Counted from the stretch's first letter, positions 28,942-37,126 are shown. The stretch: 64,000 nucleotides of DNA from CTSOIL-112 sp964293815 (GCA_964293815.1 CAXYYC010000001.1:62001-126000), one strand, 5' to 3'. The notes: generated from the letters alone by a model not told the origin. Translations and numbers: made by a program.

Positions 28942-29523
28942 TTACGATTCGGGGGGTATGTCCTTGCTTATGGCCTCACGCCATGATTGCCACTGCATTT
29001 GTTCATTGTGTTCTGCTTCCCAATCTCTAAATTTTTGCATCAAGTGGGCGTGGCTCATTTCACTAAAATCGTAGGCTACCCCATTGTTTGGGCGCTCTTG
29101 TAAACGCTCAATAATCGCGTAGGCAAGCGCTGTTTTATTGGTCTTGCCTCGATGTGTGTATGCTTGCTTATTTCCTACCACAAACCAATCAAACCACATA
29201 GCCTGCGCCTGCTTATATGCCTCCGACACGTGGCGATTTTTTGCGGTGGCTTTGCCGCCTGTGGCTCTATCTTTATGGGTTTTGTTGACCATCAAACGCA
29301 ATTCATCTAATTCAGGTTTGATGTCCTCAATAATGCCAAGTCCAAAATTCTCCAGCATTTTCAAGGCTTCATCATCAGTTTCGGCGCTTCGCACATTGTT
29401 TAATAAATCGCGTAGCACCCTTTCACGATATTCAGGTAACGGTATATGGGAGAACTCAAAACCGCCCCATAACTCGCTTTTAATAGAACGTTTATAAAAA
29501 TAAGCGGTTTGTTTACGTGGCAT
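28942..29523 (-). CDS. Hypothetical protein, satellite cargo
   Basis: A 193-residue, soluble, strongly charged and mostly helical protein with no family I recognise. Segments: a basic N-terminus (MPRKQTAYFYKR), an acidic helix region (about 45-85), a basic middle (HKDRATGGKATAKNRHVSEAYKQAQ) that looks suited to nucleic-acid binding, and a C-terminal helix. It is monocistronic, with its own terminator, and divergent from the 125-residue membrane protein. Accessory genes at this position in satellites often affect phage or host, but no function can be assigned. Confidence 0.65.
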   Translation of the reverse strand: MPRKQTAYFYKRSIKSELWGGFEFSHIPLPEYRERVLRDLLNNVRSAETDDEALKMLENFGLGIIEDIKPELDELRLMVNKTHKDRATGGKATAKNRHVSEAYKQAQAMWFDWFVVGNKQAYTHRGKTNKTALAYAIIERLQERPNNGVAYDFSEMSHAHLMQKFRDWEAEHNEQMQWQSWREAISKDIPPES

Positions 29524-29750
29524 TTTTTTTCTCTATTAAATATTCTCTATATTCAAATAGCTCAAAATAACTATTGAGCCAATTCAAGCCCGAATGAACT
29601 ACCCGAACCGTCTCAACCAACCAAAGCAATCTTAATTACACGCATCACCAAATAACAAATATTTGGCTATTCTTTTTTTATGCCATAATTACCCAGCATC
29701 ACCACAGTAAGCAAAACTACGCCAATCGGGTGACATTGTAAAGGCATATC

Positions 29751-30128
29751 ATGAATGATGAAGACGAAAAGCCCAGTCAGTTTTATAAATATTTGGCTGT
29801 GTATATGAGCATCCGCGCCGCAGAGGAAGCCCGACAAAAGCGAGAAACTGAAAAAAGATTGTCAGCCCTCACAGAGGGGGACAGTACTTATCGCTCTGAG
29901 GCTTTCTTGCAAGCCTACGAGAATAGCATCGCACCTACTCCCCAGAACGCCCCTATACCGCCAATGCCATCTAACGAACCCAGTATATGGCTATGGCTTG
30001 GCATTATGGTGTCACCTGTGATTTTCGCGTGGTTTACCCTCAGAAAACAATATCACCCAAAATACCGATTGATCGCTTTTGGATACATGATTCTGTTCTT
30101 CATTATTTCATTAAAGTTACCACGATGA
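29751..30128 (+). CDS. Hypothetical membrane protein, satellite cargo
   Basis: A 125-residue protein and the only rightward gene of the element. An N-terminal charged helix (about 1-60) is followed by a Pro-rich linker (APTPQNAPIPPMPSNEP) and two membrane helices (about 78-96 and 106-122) ending in KLPR. AAAGGC is upstream of the ATG. No family is recognised. A cytoplasmic helical domain tied to a two-helix membrane anchor is compatible with an abortive-infection or exclusion role, but also with many others. Confidence 0.6.
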   Translation: MNDEDEKPSQFYKYLAVYMSIRAAEEARQKRETEKRLSALTEGDSTYRSEAFLQAYENSIAPTPQNAPIPPMPSNEPSIWLWLGIMVSPVIFAWFTLRKQYHPKYRLIAFGYMILFFIISLKLPR

Positions 30129-30347
30129 ACCGGTAAATATTCTTTTCACCCTCAAGCACCTACTAACACCCATAGACGAACATATCATACAACCCCCTTA
30201 GGTAGCCCCCTGAATAGCCAGAGGTCAGGGCTCGAATTACCCGTGGACAGAGAAGCCGAGGGGAGTACCTTGAAGGGGGGTGGATAAAGTGGAATCCCTA
30301 CGCTTTAGGAAAAATATAGGGGGAGTATGGTAGCAATATCAAATAGC

Positions 30348-30462
30348 GCCCCAAGTCTGCCCCAAGTTTGCCCCAACTAAAATAGTGTATTAGTTGGGAC
30401 AAACATTCATATATATATCAACATCTTACGTTATGTTTTACCCACTGCCCCAACTGCCCCAA
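30348..30462. repeat. Iteron-like cluster, right (six motifs)
   Basis: Motifs at 30348-30354 (GCCCCAA), 30358-30365, 30369-30376, 30446-30453 and 30455-30462 (all TGCCCCAA) and 30394-30401 (TTGGGACA). Most are in the opposite orientation to the left cluster at 23385-23498. Confidence 0.6.
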
Positions 30463-30548
30463 GTAAAATATACACTCTCAGCCAATTACATCATACAAGC
30501 AAATGGCTACACACCCTATTAACAAAGCTTTGAAGGGCAAGCATCACG

Positions 30549-30567
30549 CCAACCGTGAACTTTACTG
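30549..30567 (-). repeat. Inverted copy of the 19-base repeat, right end
   Basis: The reverse complement of CAGTAAAGTTCACGGTTGG, identical to the copy at 23210-23228. Confidence 0.7.
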
Positions 30568-30698
30568 CGCTCCATAAAATAATCCCAGCAAGAACGTGGC
30601 TTACAAGACCATATATCTTTACTGGGATTCATCAGCAACGCACGCCCATCCATCGCGCTATTTGCACCTGCACCACCTAAACCCGATTCGATACGGTG

Positions 30699-32066
30699 CT
30701 AACTAACCACCTTCAACCTTGACCGCTTCACTTTGTCTATAGGCTTTTCATCAGGCTCAGTATTGGCCGGTGTACCAATCTGTTCATTCAATGGTATTTC
30801 ACGCATGGTACGCACGCCCGCACGCACATCATCCAGACAATCAGCCCATGCCTGCATCATGGCAATGCGCTCGGGGATGTGCAATTTAGCACCGTAGGCG
30901 CGTTCTACTTCGCTTTCATTGATATGGGATAGTTGCACCTCTGCTAAATGGCTGGGATAGTTCAGATAATTCACCAACCCTTTTTTAGCCAAGCCTCTGA
31001 ACCCGTGGACGTCTTGCCTATCCTTGTACCCCAAATCCTCCAATGCACTCATAAAAGCATCTTCACTAATCACGCCTGACTTAGACACAGCAGACGGAAA
31101 TAGGTGGATACCACCGCCGCTAATGGCGTGTAATTCTTTGAGCAAGGCCACCGCCTGACGGCTCAATGGCACATAATGAACCGTTCTCTTTTTCATGCCG
31201 TATATTTTCTGGCCATCCTCGTCATAGACGGCGGCGGGCACTGTCCACAGTTTGTTTTTTAGGTCAAAATCCGCCCATCGTGCGCCCCGTAACTCAACAT
31301 TACGAACAAAGGTGAGGGCGATCAACTGTAATCCAATTCGCTTTAGGATATTGCCTTGATAGCCGCTTATATCCCGCAACAGTTGCCCCGCCTCTTCTAA
31401 TGGCACATGGGGGTGATTGACCGTTTGACGGGTAGGAATAATCAAAGTCAAATCAATGGATGCCATCGGGTGAACATTAATGATGGCGCGCACAATAGCG
31501 TAATCAAAAACTTTGCGTAAATAGATAGCCACACGACCAGCCACATCATACGAGCCGCGCTTGACCACCGCATCAATCACACTCACCACCACATCGGGCG
31601 TTATCTGGCCAATCGGCAAAGTACCCAATTTTGATAAAACGTTTTTGTCCAAAAACCCCCATACGCGCAAAGCCTGCTTATCCTGCTTGCCCGTTCGCCA
31701 CACATCCCACCACGCCCGCGCCACAGCCGTAAGCGTATTACTGTGCTCTTGTACCTTGACCACCTTATTTTTAGTGCGCTCATGGGCGGGATTAATGTCC
31801 TGTTTAGCCAACTCATACGCCGCCTTGTGCAATTCCCGCGCTTTTGCCAGCGACACCGTAGGATAAGCCCCTAAAGACATTCGAGATTCACGCACGCCAA
31901 TCCGAAAGCGATAAAACCATATCCATGTACCGCTCCTTTGTCGCTGTAACAATAATCCGTGACCATCTGGGATATTCGTAGGTGTATTTAATTGGCCAAT
32001 AATCGCCGCCTCAATCTCTGCAATGCGTTTTTTTAGCCCACTGTCATTTAGTGGAATAGTTGCCAT
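30699..32066 (-). CDS. int: Tyrosine-type integrase (P4-like, DUF4102 N-terminus)
   Basis: A 455-residue recombinase. I chose the ATG at 32066 because family similarity begins there (ATIPLNDSGLKKRIAEIE); an open frame continues upstream to 32201 through the arm-site repeats. The N-terminal DUF4102 domain includes GLLLQRQRSGTWIWFYRFRI and SLGAYPTVSLAKAR. Catalytic residues: Arg in NVELRGARW, His-x-x-Arg in VHGFRGLAKK, and Tyr in VERAYGAKL. It catalyses insertion into and excision from the adjacent tRNA-Leu. The neighbouring arm repeats overlap its upstream region, which would let integrase control its own expression. Confidence 0.92.
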   Translation of the reverse strand: MATIPLNDSGLKKRIAEIEAAIIGQLNTPTNIPDGHGLLLQRQRSGTWIWFYRFRIGVRESRMSLGAYPTVSLAKARELHKAAYELAKQDINPAHERTKNKVVKVQEHSNTLTAVARAWWDVWRTGKQDKQALRVWGFLDKNVLSKLGTLPIGQITPDVVVSVIDAVVKRGSYDVAGRVAIYLRKVFDYAIVRAIINVHPMASIDLTLIIPTRQTVNHPHVPLEEAGQLLRDISGYQGNILKRIGLQLIALTFVRNVELRGARWADFDLKNKLWTVPAAVYDEDGQKIYGMKKRTVHYVPLSRQAVALLKELHAISGGGIHLFPSAVSKSGVISEDAFMSALEDLGYKDRQDVHGFRGLAKKGLVNYLNYPSHLAEVQLSHINESEVERAYGAKLHIPERIAMMQAWADCLDDVRAGVRTMREIPLNEQIGTPANTEPDEKPIDKVKRSRLKVVS

Positions 32067-32102
32067 TTGGAAAGCCCTATATTTACTGGTATTCCCATGA
32101 AT

Positions 32103-32166
32103 TTGTGTATCAGATTCATGCGTTTTGTCGTGTTTAGTATAATCTGATACACAATCTGATACACAA
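32103..32166. repeat. Integrase arm-type repeats, right (two direct, one inverted)
   Basis: Two direct copies of AATCTGATACACA at 32141-32166 and one inverted copy at 32103-32116. They match the left-end pair at 22903-22928 and sit between the integrase start and the attachment site. Confidence 0.65.
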
Positions 32167-32283
32167 TTTATTTTGTACCCACCATTAACCAACGTTGCCA
32201 ACGGTTGCCAAAAAATGTTGATTTATGCGGCTTTTCAAGCGAAAACCCCTTAAAAACCGCGTAAATAGGGCATTTAGACGACA

Positions 32284-32317
32284 AAAAACCCGCAAAACTC
32301 AATGTTTATGCGGGTTC
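32284..32317 (-). terminator. Element-supplied terminator for tRNA-Leu
   Basis: The stem AACCCGCA ... TGCGGGTT is followed by a T run on the minus strand, about 35 bases beyond the tRNA 3' end and inside the element. It appears to replace the original terminator, which is now at 22793-22826. Confidence 0.7.
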
Positions 32318-32350
32318 TCTTGGTGTTCTATGGTGTCTGTTGCTAACCAC

Positions 32351-32371
32351 TTGGTGCCGAGGGAGGGAATC
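32351..32371. repeat. Right attachment site (tRNA-Leu 3' end)
   Basis: The 3' end of the intact tRNA-Leu, including the encoded CCA and part of the acceptor and T arms. It matches 22831-22850 with one extra C. Confidence 0.85.
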
Positions 32372-32436
32372 GAACCCTCACTCCTTTCGGAACCGGATTT
32401 TGAGTCCGGCGCGTCTACCAATTCCACCACCTCGGC
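32352..32436 (-). tRNA. tRNA-Leu (anticodon CAA)
   Basis: An 85-base tRNA with a seven-base acceptor stem (GCCGAGG/CCTCGGC), the D-arm region GGAATTGGTAGACGCG, and an anticodon stem CCGGA/TCCGG with loop CTCAAAA reading CAA. It has a long variable arm as expected for leucine, the T arm GGGTTCGATTCCC, and an encoded CCA. Its 3' end is the integration site of the satellite-like element, which regenerates it intact. Confidence 0.95.
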
Positions 32437-32494
32437 GTGAGATCGATATTATGCCGAATCTCTCATGTATGCGCAAGCGTTTTTTACAGAACTG

Positions 32495-34036
32495 TTACTT
32501 TTTCATCGCACCAAACATGACTTTGCCCAACTCCACGCCCCATTGGTCAAAGCTGTTGATATTCCATACCACGCCTTGTAAGAAGGTTTTGTGCTCATAC
32601 AATGCGATCAACGCACCGAGTGTATGCGGTGTGAGGTTGTTCAAATGCAGGCGCGAGCTGGGTTGGTTAGCAGGGAAATGGCTGTACGAGGGTTTTTTCT
32701 CCCATTCGGTGCGCAGGCTGTCCGGCAGAGCGGCGATACCGTAGGCAAGCGCGTCCGATTGCGCTTGGGCAAACAGCAGTAAGTCGGCTTCGCGCGTATC
32801 ACCCGCATACGCAGGTGGCGTTGATGGTTCTACACTGATGATGTCGAGCGGTACGCGCACACGACCTTGATGCAATAGTTGGAAAAAGCTGTGTTGCGTG
32901 GTCGTGCCCAAGCCGCCGAACAATACCGGCGCGGTGGCGTAGTCCACCGACTCACCTTGCTTGTTGATGGATTTGCCGTTGGATTCCATTTCCAATTGTT
33001 GCAAATAGTCGGGCAAATAGCGCAGACGCTCAGCGTAGCTAATTACGCCATGAACTTGCGCGCCGTGGAAGTTGGTGTACCAAATACCGAGCATGGCGAG
33101 CATGGCGGGCATATTATTGACAAACGGCGTATTGAGGAAGTGTTCATCCATTTCTTTGGCGCCGTTGAGCAATTGTTGAAACTGTTCCGTGCCCAAGGCG
33201 ATGGCAATGGATAGGCCAATCGCTGACCAGAGCGAGAAACGTCCACCGACCCATTCAGGTAGGGTGTAGCAGCGTTCGGGCAAAATGCCCCATGCGCTGG
33301 CAGCTTGGGTATTATTGGAGGTGGCGCAAAAATGTGTGTGTTTGACACCCTGATCGTCACTCATCGACACGCCGTAGTGCGCACACAGCCATGCGTGCGC
33401 GGCGGTTGCGTTGACCTGCGTTTCCATCGTGGAGAAGCTTTTCGAAGACAATATAAACAGCGTGGTTTCAGGGTCAAGTTTGCCCAATACGCGTTGCAGT
33501 TCAACTGGGTCAATATTCGCCACGAAATGCACACGCGGCACGGTGTTTTCAGCCAAAGCATGACAAATCAGGCGCGGACCCAAGTCGGAACCGCCAATGC
33601 CGAGGTTGACCACATCGGTAATCGTTTTGCCAGAGTGGCCGGTGACTGTACCGGCGCGCACCGCGTCGGCAAAGGCGAAAAAGCGTTCGCGCGTCGCGGC
33701 AACTTCACTCGGAATCGCGCCATTCGCGCCCGTGTACGAGCCACGCAAGGCAACGTGCAACACCGCACGATTTTCCGAAGTATTGATCGTTTCGCCATCA
33801 AACATGCGCTTTTGCCACGCGCGCCACGCTTGCTCATTGAGCAATTGCTCGAACAACATCAACGTCTCATCGGTGATGTGATGACGTGAGTAATCCAATT
33901 CGATTTGGCAGGTACACATGCGGTAGCGATCGGCGCGCGCTGGATCAGCTTGGCGCAATTGCTCCAAGCTGTTTTTTTTCAAATCGCGGTGGTGGGAGGT
34001 GAGGGTTGCCCAAGCGGCAGTTTGTGTGGGACTCAT
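32495..34036 (-). CDS. pgi: Glucose-6-phosphate isomerase
   Basis: A 513-residue enzyme interconverting glucose-6-phosphate and fructose-6-phosphate. AAAGGA precedes the start. Substrate-site motifs are GIGGSDLGPRL and SKSFSTMETQVNA (phosphate loop), plus EWVGGRFSLWSAIGLS. The loop that in E. coli reads GEAGTNGQH reads GGLGTTTQH here, so the Glu usually named as the isomerase base is not at that position. C-terminal FDQWGVELGK holds the conserved Gln and Lys. The rest is full length and well conserved. Confidence 0.94.
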   Translation of the reverse strand: MSPTQTAAWATLTSHHRDLKKNSLEQLRQADPARADRYRMCTCQIELDYSRHHITDETLMLFEQLLNEQAWRAWQKRMFDGETINTSENRAVLHVALRGSYTGANGAIPSEVAATRERFFAFADAVRAGTVTGHSGKTITDVVNLGIGGSDLGPRLICHALAENTVPRVHFVANIDPVELQRVLGKLDPETTLFILSSKSFSTMETQVNATAAHAWLCAHYGVSMSDDQGVKHTHFCATSNNTQAASAWGILPERCYTLPEWVGGRFSLWSAIGLSIAIALGTEQFQQLLNGAKEMDEHFLNTPFVNNMPAMLAMLGIWYTNFHGAQVHGVISYAERLRYLPDYLQQLEMESNGKSINKQGESVDYATAPVLFGGLGTTTQHSFFQLLHQGRVRVPLDIISVEPSTPPAYAGDTREADLLLFAQAQSDALAYGIAALPDSLRTEWEKKPSYSHFPANQPSSRLHLNNLTPHTLGALIALYEHKTFLQGVVWNINSFDQWGVELGKVMFGAMKK

Positions 34037-34245
34037 GAGACATCCTTTGGTTAACGTGGTTGTGTGCAGTGCACAATAAAAACCAAAAATTTGTTATTTT
34101 TTATCCGCGTGCTGACGATAAGCTCTGATGATGAGATTCTGAAAGGATTGGATCAATCAACCAGCTCAGACAAATGGCAAACGCGCTTTTTTCGCATCTA
34201 TTTTAGCGAAAAAAGTCCGCTCGCGCCCAGCTATCTGCACATAAA

Positions 34246-34276
34246 AAAACCTGCGAGAAACTAATCGCAGGTTTTG
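34246..34276. terminator. Terminator downstream of hpf
   Basis: The stem AACCTGCGA, loop GAAACTAA, TCGCAGGTT is flanked by A and T runs. It lies after hpf on the minus strand. Confidence 0.8.
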
Positions 34277-34299
34277 GTTGCGGACTAACACAAGCGTAG

Positions 34300-34617
34300 T
34301 TATTCAATGGTGCGCTTGCCATTGTCATGAGGCACTTCAATGCGTTTCTTTTTGTGCTTGGTGATCTGTTTGTCCAGCTTATCCACCGCAAAATCAATCG
34401 CGGTGTACAGGTCTGTCTGCGAATCCTCCGCATGAAAATCCTGCCCATCTGAGCGTAAGCGCAATGAGGCTTTTTGAATGTGTTTTTCAACCGAGAAGAT
34501 GGCTTTGACTTCCACCGCGTGGTCAAAATGGTGTTTGACCCGCTCCAGTTTACCAACCAGATGTGCACGAATAGCCGGTGTGACTTCAACATGATGGCCT
34601 GTAAGTTGTACGTTCAT
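34300..34617 (-). CDS. hpf: Ribosome hibernation promoting factor (short HPF/RaiA family)
   Basis: A 105-residue ribosome-binding protein with the beta-alpha-beta-beta-beta-alpha layout (VQLTGHHVEVTPAIRAHLVGKLERVKHHF ... DLYTAIDFAVDKLDKQITKHKKKR). The short form promotes 100S dimers or blocks the decoding site in stationary phase. AGGAGG is four bases before the start. In many betaproteobacteria hpf follows rpoN beside lptB; here it stands apart, between pgi and fadD. Confidence 0.93.
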   Translation of the reverse strand: MNVQLTGHHVEVTPAIRAHLVGKLERVKHHFDHAVEVKAIFSVEKHIQKASLRLRSDGQDFHAEDSQTDLYTAIDFAVDKLDKQITKHKKKRIEVPHDNGKRTIE

Positions 34618-34995
34618 ACGAACCTCCTTTGAATCAGCGAGTTACCCCGAATACGCAAGCATCGAGTCAATCGCTTGTTGAAAAACCGTTGGGCGCTGAT
34701 GACAGAAACAACACCACGCTCTTGCCCACAGGATACCACGATGTCACACGATGTGCCAGATACACCAGCGCGCTTATGCGCAGCATGGCGCGAGGTATCT
34801 TGAAATACGCAGAAAAAAGCGGCAAAATCAGACAAAACCACTCAACTATTGGATAAATCATCCAAAAAACGCGGTACAATCAATTAATTGAGCCGAAAAA
34901 ATAAACCAAAAACGCGCCAATTAATGCTATATTGAGAAAATTTGGTGCATTGCACAAATATAAATCCACAATATATCCACACAGGAGCAAACCTT
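34618..34995. other. Divergent intergenic region between hpf and fadD
   Basis: About 380 bases without a supported gene. It contains the palindrome TCAATTAATTGA (34880-34891) upstream of fadD, a possible regulator site, and an A+T-rich stretch before the fadD ribosome site. Short open frames on both strands here have no recognisable features. Confidence 0.5.
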
Positions 34996-36663
34996 ATGAA
35001 CAAACCTTGGCTCAGTCAATACGGTGATATTCCGGCTGAAATCAATATTCATCAATTCACCTCCATCGCCGCCATCTACGAGGACGCATTTGCTCGCTAT
35101 CCCGAACGCCCTCTGGCGATGAGTATGGAAAAAACCCTGAGCTACAGCGAAGTCAAAGTCTATTCGGAACAAGTCGGCGCATGGTTGCAACAGCGCGGCC
35201 TGCAAAAAGGCGATCGCGTCGCGGTGATGATGCCCAACTGTTTGCAATACGTCGTGGCCGTGGCCGCGATTTTGCGCGCCGGTTTCTGTGTGGTCAATGT
35301 CAATCCGCTGTACACCACCGACGAATTAGAACATCAGCTCAAGGACTCGGGCGCCAAAGCGATTTTCATTTTGGACAACTTTGCGGTCACTTTGGAGCAC
35401 GCCTTGCCGCACTTGCCCGACATGCAGCACATCATTGTCAGCAAAATGGGGGATTTTCTCGGTTTCAAAGGGCGTATTGTGGATTTCGTCTTGAAATACG
35501 TCAAAAAGATGATTCCCGCATGGCAAATTGACAACGCTATTTCATTCAAACAGGTGCTGGCCGAGAGCCAAAACCTCGCCATGACGCCAGTCACATTGAC
35601 GCACGATGACTTGGCGTTTTTGCAATACACCGGCGGCACCACCGGCGTGGCCAAAGGCGCGATGCTCACGCACGGTAATCTCGTGGCTAACGTGCTGCAA
35701 ATCACCGCGTGGTGTAAAGCCGCATTCGACGGCATGAGCGAACAAGAGCAACCAATCTTTTTGCAAGCATTGCCGCTGTATCATATCTTCGGTTTTACCG
35801 CCGGCGCGATGTACTGTATGCACATCGGCGGCCAAGCCCTGTTGATCGCCAATGCGCGCGACATCCACGCCATGATTGGCGATTTGCACAAACACGGCGT
35901 GCATGTATTCCCTGCGGTAAACACGCTGTTCAATGCCTTGCTGCACCACCCTGAATTCAAAAAAATCGACTTTTCAAAATTGCGCGTCGCCTTGGGTGGC
36001 GGCATGTCGGTACAAAAATCCGTAGCAGAGGAGTTTTACAAACAAACCGGCAAACCAATTATCGAAGCCTACGGCCTGTCCGAAACCAGCCCAGGTGCGC
36101 TGTTTAACCCCGTGACCGCAACGCAATACACCGGCTACACTGGCTTGGCATTGCCATCCACTGACATCGCCATTCTCGATGATGATGGCAAAGAAGTACC
36201 GCTGGGGCAAACCGGCGAAATCTGTATTCGCGGCCCTCAAGTCATGGCCGGCTACTGGCAACGCCCCGACGAAACCGCCAAAGTCATGACCGACGACGGC
36301 TATTTCCGCTCCGGCGACATCGGCGTGATGAATGAGCAAGGCTACGTCAAACTGGTGGATCGCAAAAAAGACATGATTCTCGTTTCAGGCTTTAATGTCT
36401 ACCCGAATGAGGTCGAAGACGTCGCCGTGACGTACCCGAAAGTACTCGAAGCCGCCGCTGTAGCCATGCCACACGAGCATTCTGGCGAAGCGGTGAAACT
36501 ATTCATCGTCAAAAAAGACGACAGCCTGACGGCGGAAGAATTGCAAAACTACCTGAAAGAGCACTTGACCGGCTACAAACGCCCGAAAGTGATCGAATTC
36601 CGAACAGAATTGCCTAAATCCAACGTTGGCAAAATCCTGCGCAAAGAGTTGCGCGGACAGTAA
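34996..36663 (+). CDS. fadD: Long-chain fatty acid--CoA ligase
   Basis: A 555-residue adenylate-forming enzyme that activates long-chain fatty acids to acyl-CoA. AGGAG lies nine bases before the ATG at 34996. Motifs in order: the P-loop YTGGTTGVAKGAMLTHGN (about 214-231), YGLSETSP (A4), GYFRSGDIG and the linker DRKKDMILVSGFNVYPNE (the fatty-acyl-CoA synthetase signature), and the C-terminal Lys in NVGKILRKELR. It would feed beta-oxidation, where the dienoyl-CoA fusion at 18033-21488 could act on unsaturated chains. Confidence 0.94.
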   Translation: MNKPWLSQYGDIPAEINIHQFTSIAAIYEDAFARYPERPLAMSMEKTLSYSEVKVYSEQVGAWLQQRGLQKGDRVAVMMPNCLQYVVAVAAILRAGFCVVNVNPLYTTDELEHQLKDSGAKAIFILDNFAVTLEHALPHLPDMQHIIVSKMGDFLGFKGRIVDFVLKYVKKMIPAWQIDNAISFKQVLAESQNLAMTPVTLTHDDLAFLQYTGGTTGVAKGAMLTHGNLVANVLQITAWCKAAFDGMSEQEQPIFLQALPLYHIFGFTAGAMYCMHIGGQALLIANARDIHAMIGDLHKHGVHVFPAVNTLFNALLHHPEFKKIDFSKLRVALGGGMSVQKSVAEEFYKQTGKPIIEAYGLSETSPGALFNPVTATQYTGYTGLALPSTDIAILDDDGKEVPLGQTGEICIRGPQVMAGYWQRPDETAKVMTDDGYFRSGDIGVMNEQGYVKLVDRKKDMILVSGFNVYPNEVEDVAVTYPKVLEAAAVAMPHEHSGEAVKLFIVKKDDSLTAEELQNYLKEHLTGYKRPKVIEFRTELPKSNVGKILRKELRGQ

Positions 36664-36690
36664 CACATAACAAAACCCTCCACAGCAGAG

Positions 36691-36730
36691 ACCAAACCGC
36701 TCATATGCTCAACATATGGGCGGTTTTGGT
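36691..36730 (+). terminator. Terminator after fadD
   Basis: The stem AAACCGCTCATATG, loop CTCAA, CATATGGGCGGTTT with further ACC/GGT pairing, 27 bases after the fadD stop. Confidence 0.8.
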
Positions 36731-36778
36731 TTCATATCAAGCAAACACGACTGTGCGTTTGAATCCTCTTGCGCATGA

Positions 36779-36784
36779 TACAAT
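36779..36784 (+). promoter_or_regulatory. -10 box of rnpB
   Basis: TACAAT lies about ten bases upstream of the deduced RNA 5' end. A -35 element is poor (TTGAAT at 36759-36764 with a short 14-base spacer). Confidence 0.45.
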
Positions 36785-36794
36785 AACGCCTCAT

Positions 36795-37109
36795 GTCCAC
36801 CAGACAATCGCTGGCGCTGATTGGCAACAATCGCGCGGGAGGAAAGTCCGGACTCCACAGAGCACAGTAGCGGCTAACAGCCGTCCGCCGAAAACCTTCG
36901 GGCATAAGGCGAGGAATAGGGCCACAGAGACGAGCGTATTAAGTTACGGTGAAACGCGGTAACCTCTATTGGGAGCAACATCAAATAGGCACGCATTGAA
37001 GCGGCTCGCTGAGCGTGCGGGTAGATGGCTAAAGTGCTGTGGTAACGCAGCATGTAGAGGAATGATTGTCGTGGGGCGACCCATTACAGAATCCGGCTTA
37101 TCGGTGGGC
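36795..37109 (+). ncRNA. rnpB: RNase P RNA, bacterial class A
   Basis: The catalytic RNA that trims tRNA 5' leaders. It shows the conserved core GAGGAAAGTCCGGACTCC-like block at about 36838-36856, CACAGAGCACAGTAGCGGCTAAC, the GGAATAGGGCCACAGAGACGAG-type P8/P9 region, and the 3' core ACAGAATCCGGCTTA. The first and last helices pair CCACC with GGTGG. Ends are approximate to a few bases. Confidence 0.93.
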
Positions 37110-37126
37110 TTGAATGATTGAACACA

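Larger units (their letters stand above)
30129..30698. other. Non-coding stretch with right-hand motif cluster
   Basis: About 570 bases without a gene between the 125-residue membrane protein and the integrase stop. It contains six TTGGGGCA-type motifs (30348-30462) and one inverted copy of the 19-base repeat (30549-30567). G-rich stretches lie around 30190-30330, where no gene could be supported. Confidence 0.7.
22831..32371. mobile_element. Integrative element in tRNA-Leu, P4-satellite-like
   Basis: About 9.5 kb bounded by a direct repeat of the tRNA-Leu 3' end. The integrase gene lies next to the intact tRNA. A leftward operon follows, with three AlpA-like genes, an Ash/Icd-like gene, two small unknown genes and a primase-helicase. 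A 193-residue gene (leftward) and a 125-residue gene (rightward) lie between this operon and the integrase. There are no capsid, tail, packaging or conjugation genes, so it is best viewed as a satellite-like or otherwise helper-dependent element, or one that only replicates after excision. Repeats near both ends are probable integrase arm sites and replication sites. Confidence 0.88.

Noticed and set aside
34064..34264. 66-codon frame between pgi and hpf
   Set aside because: It spans the hpf terminator and has no ribosome site.
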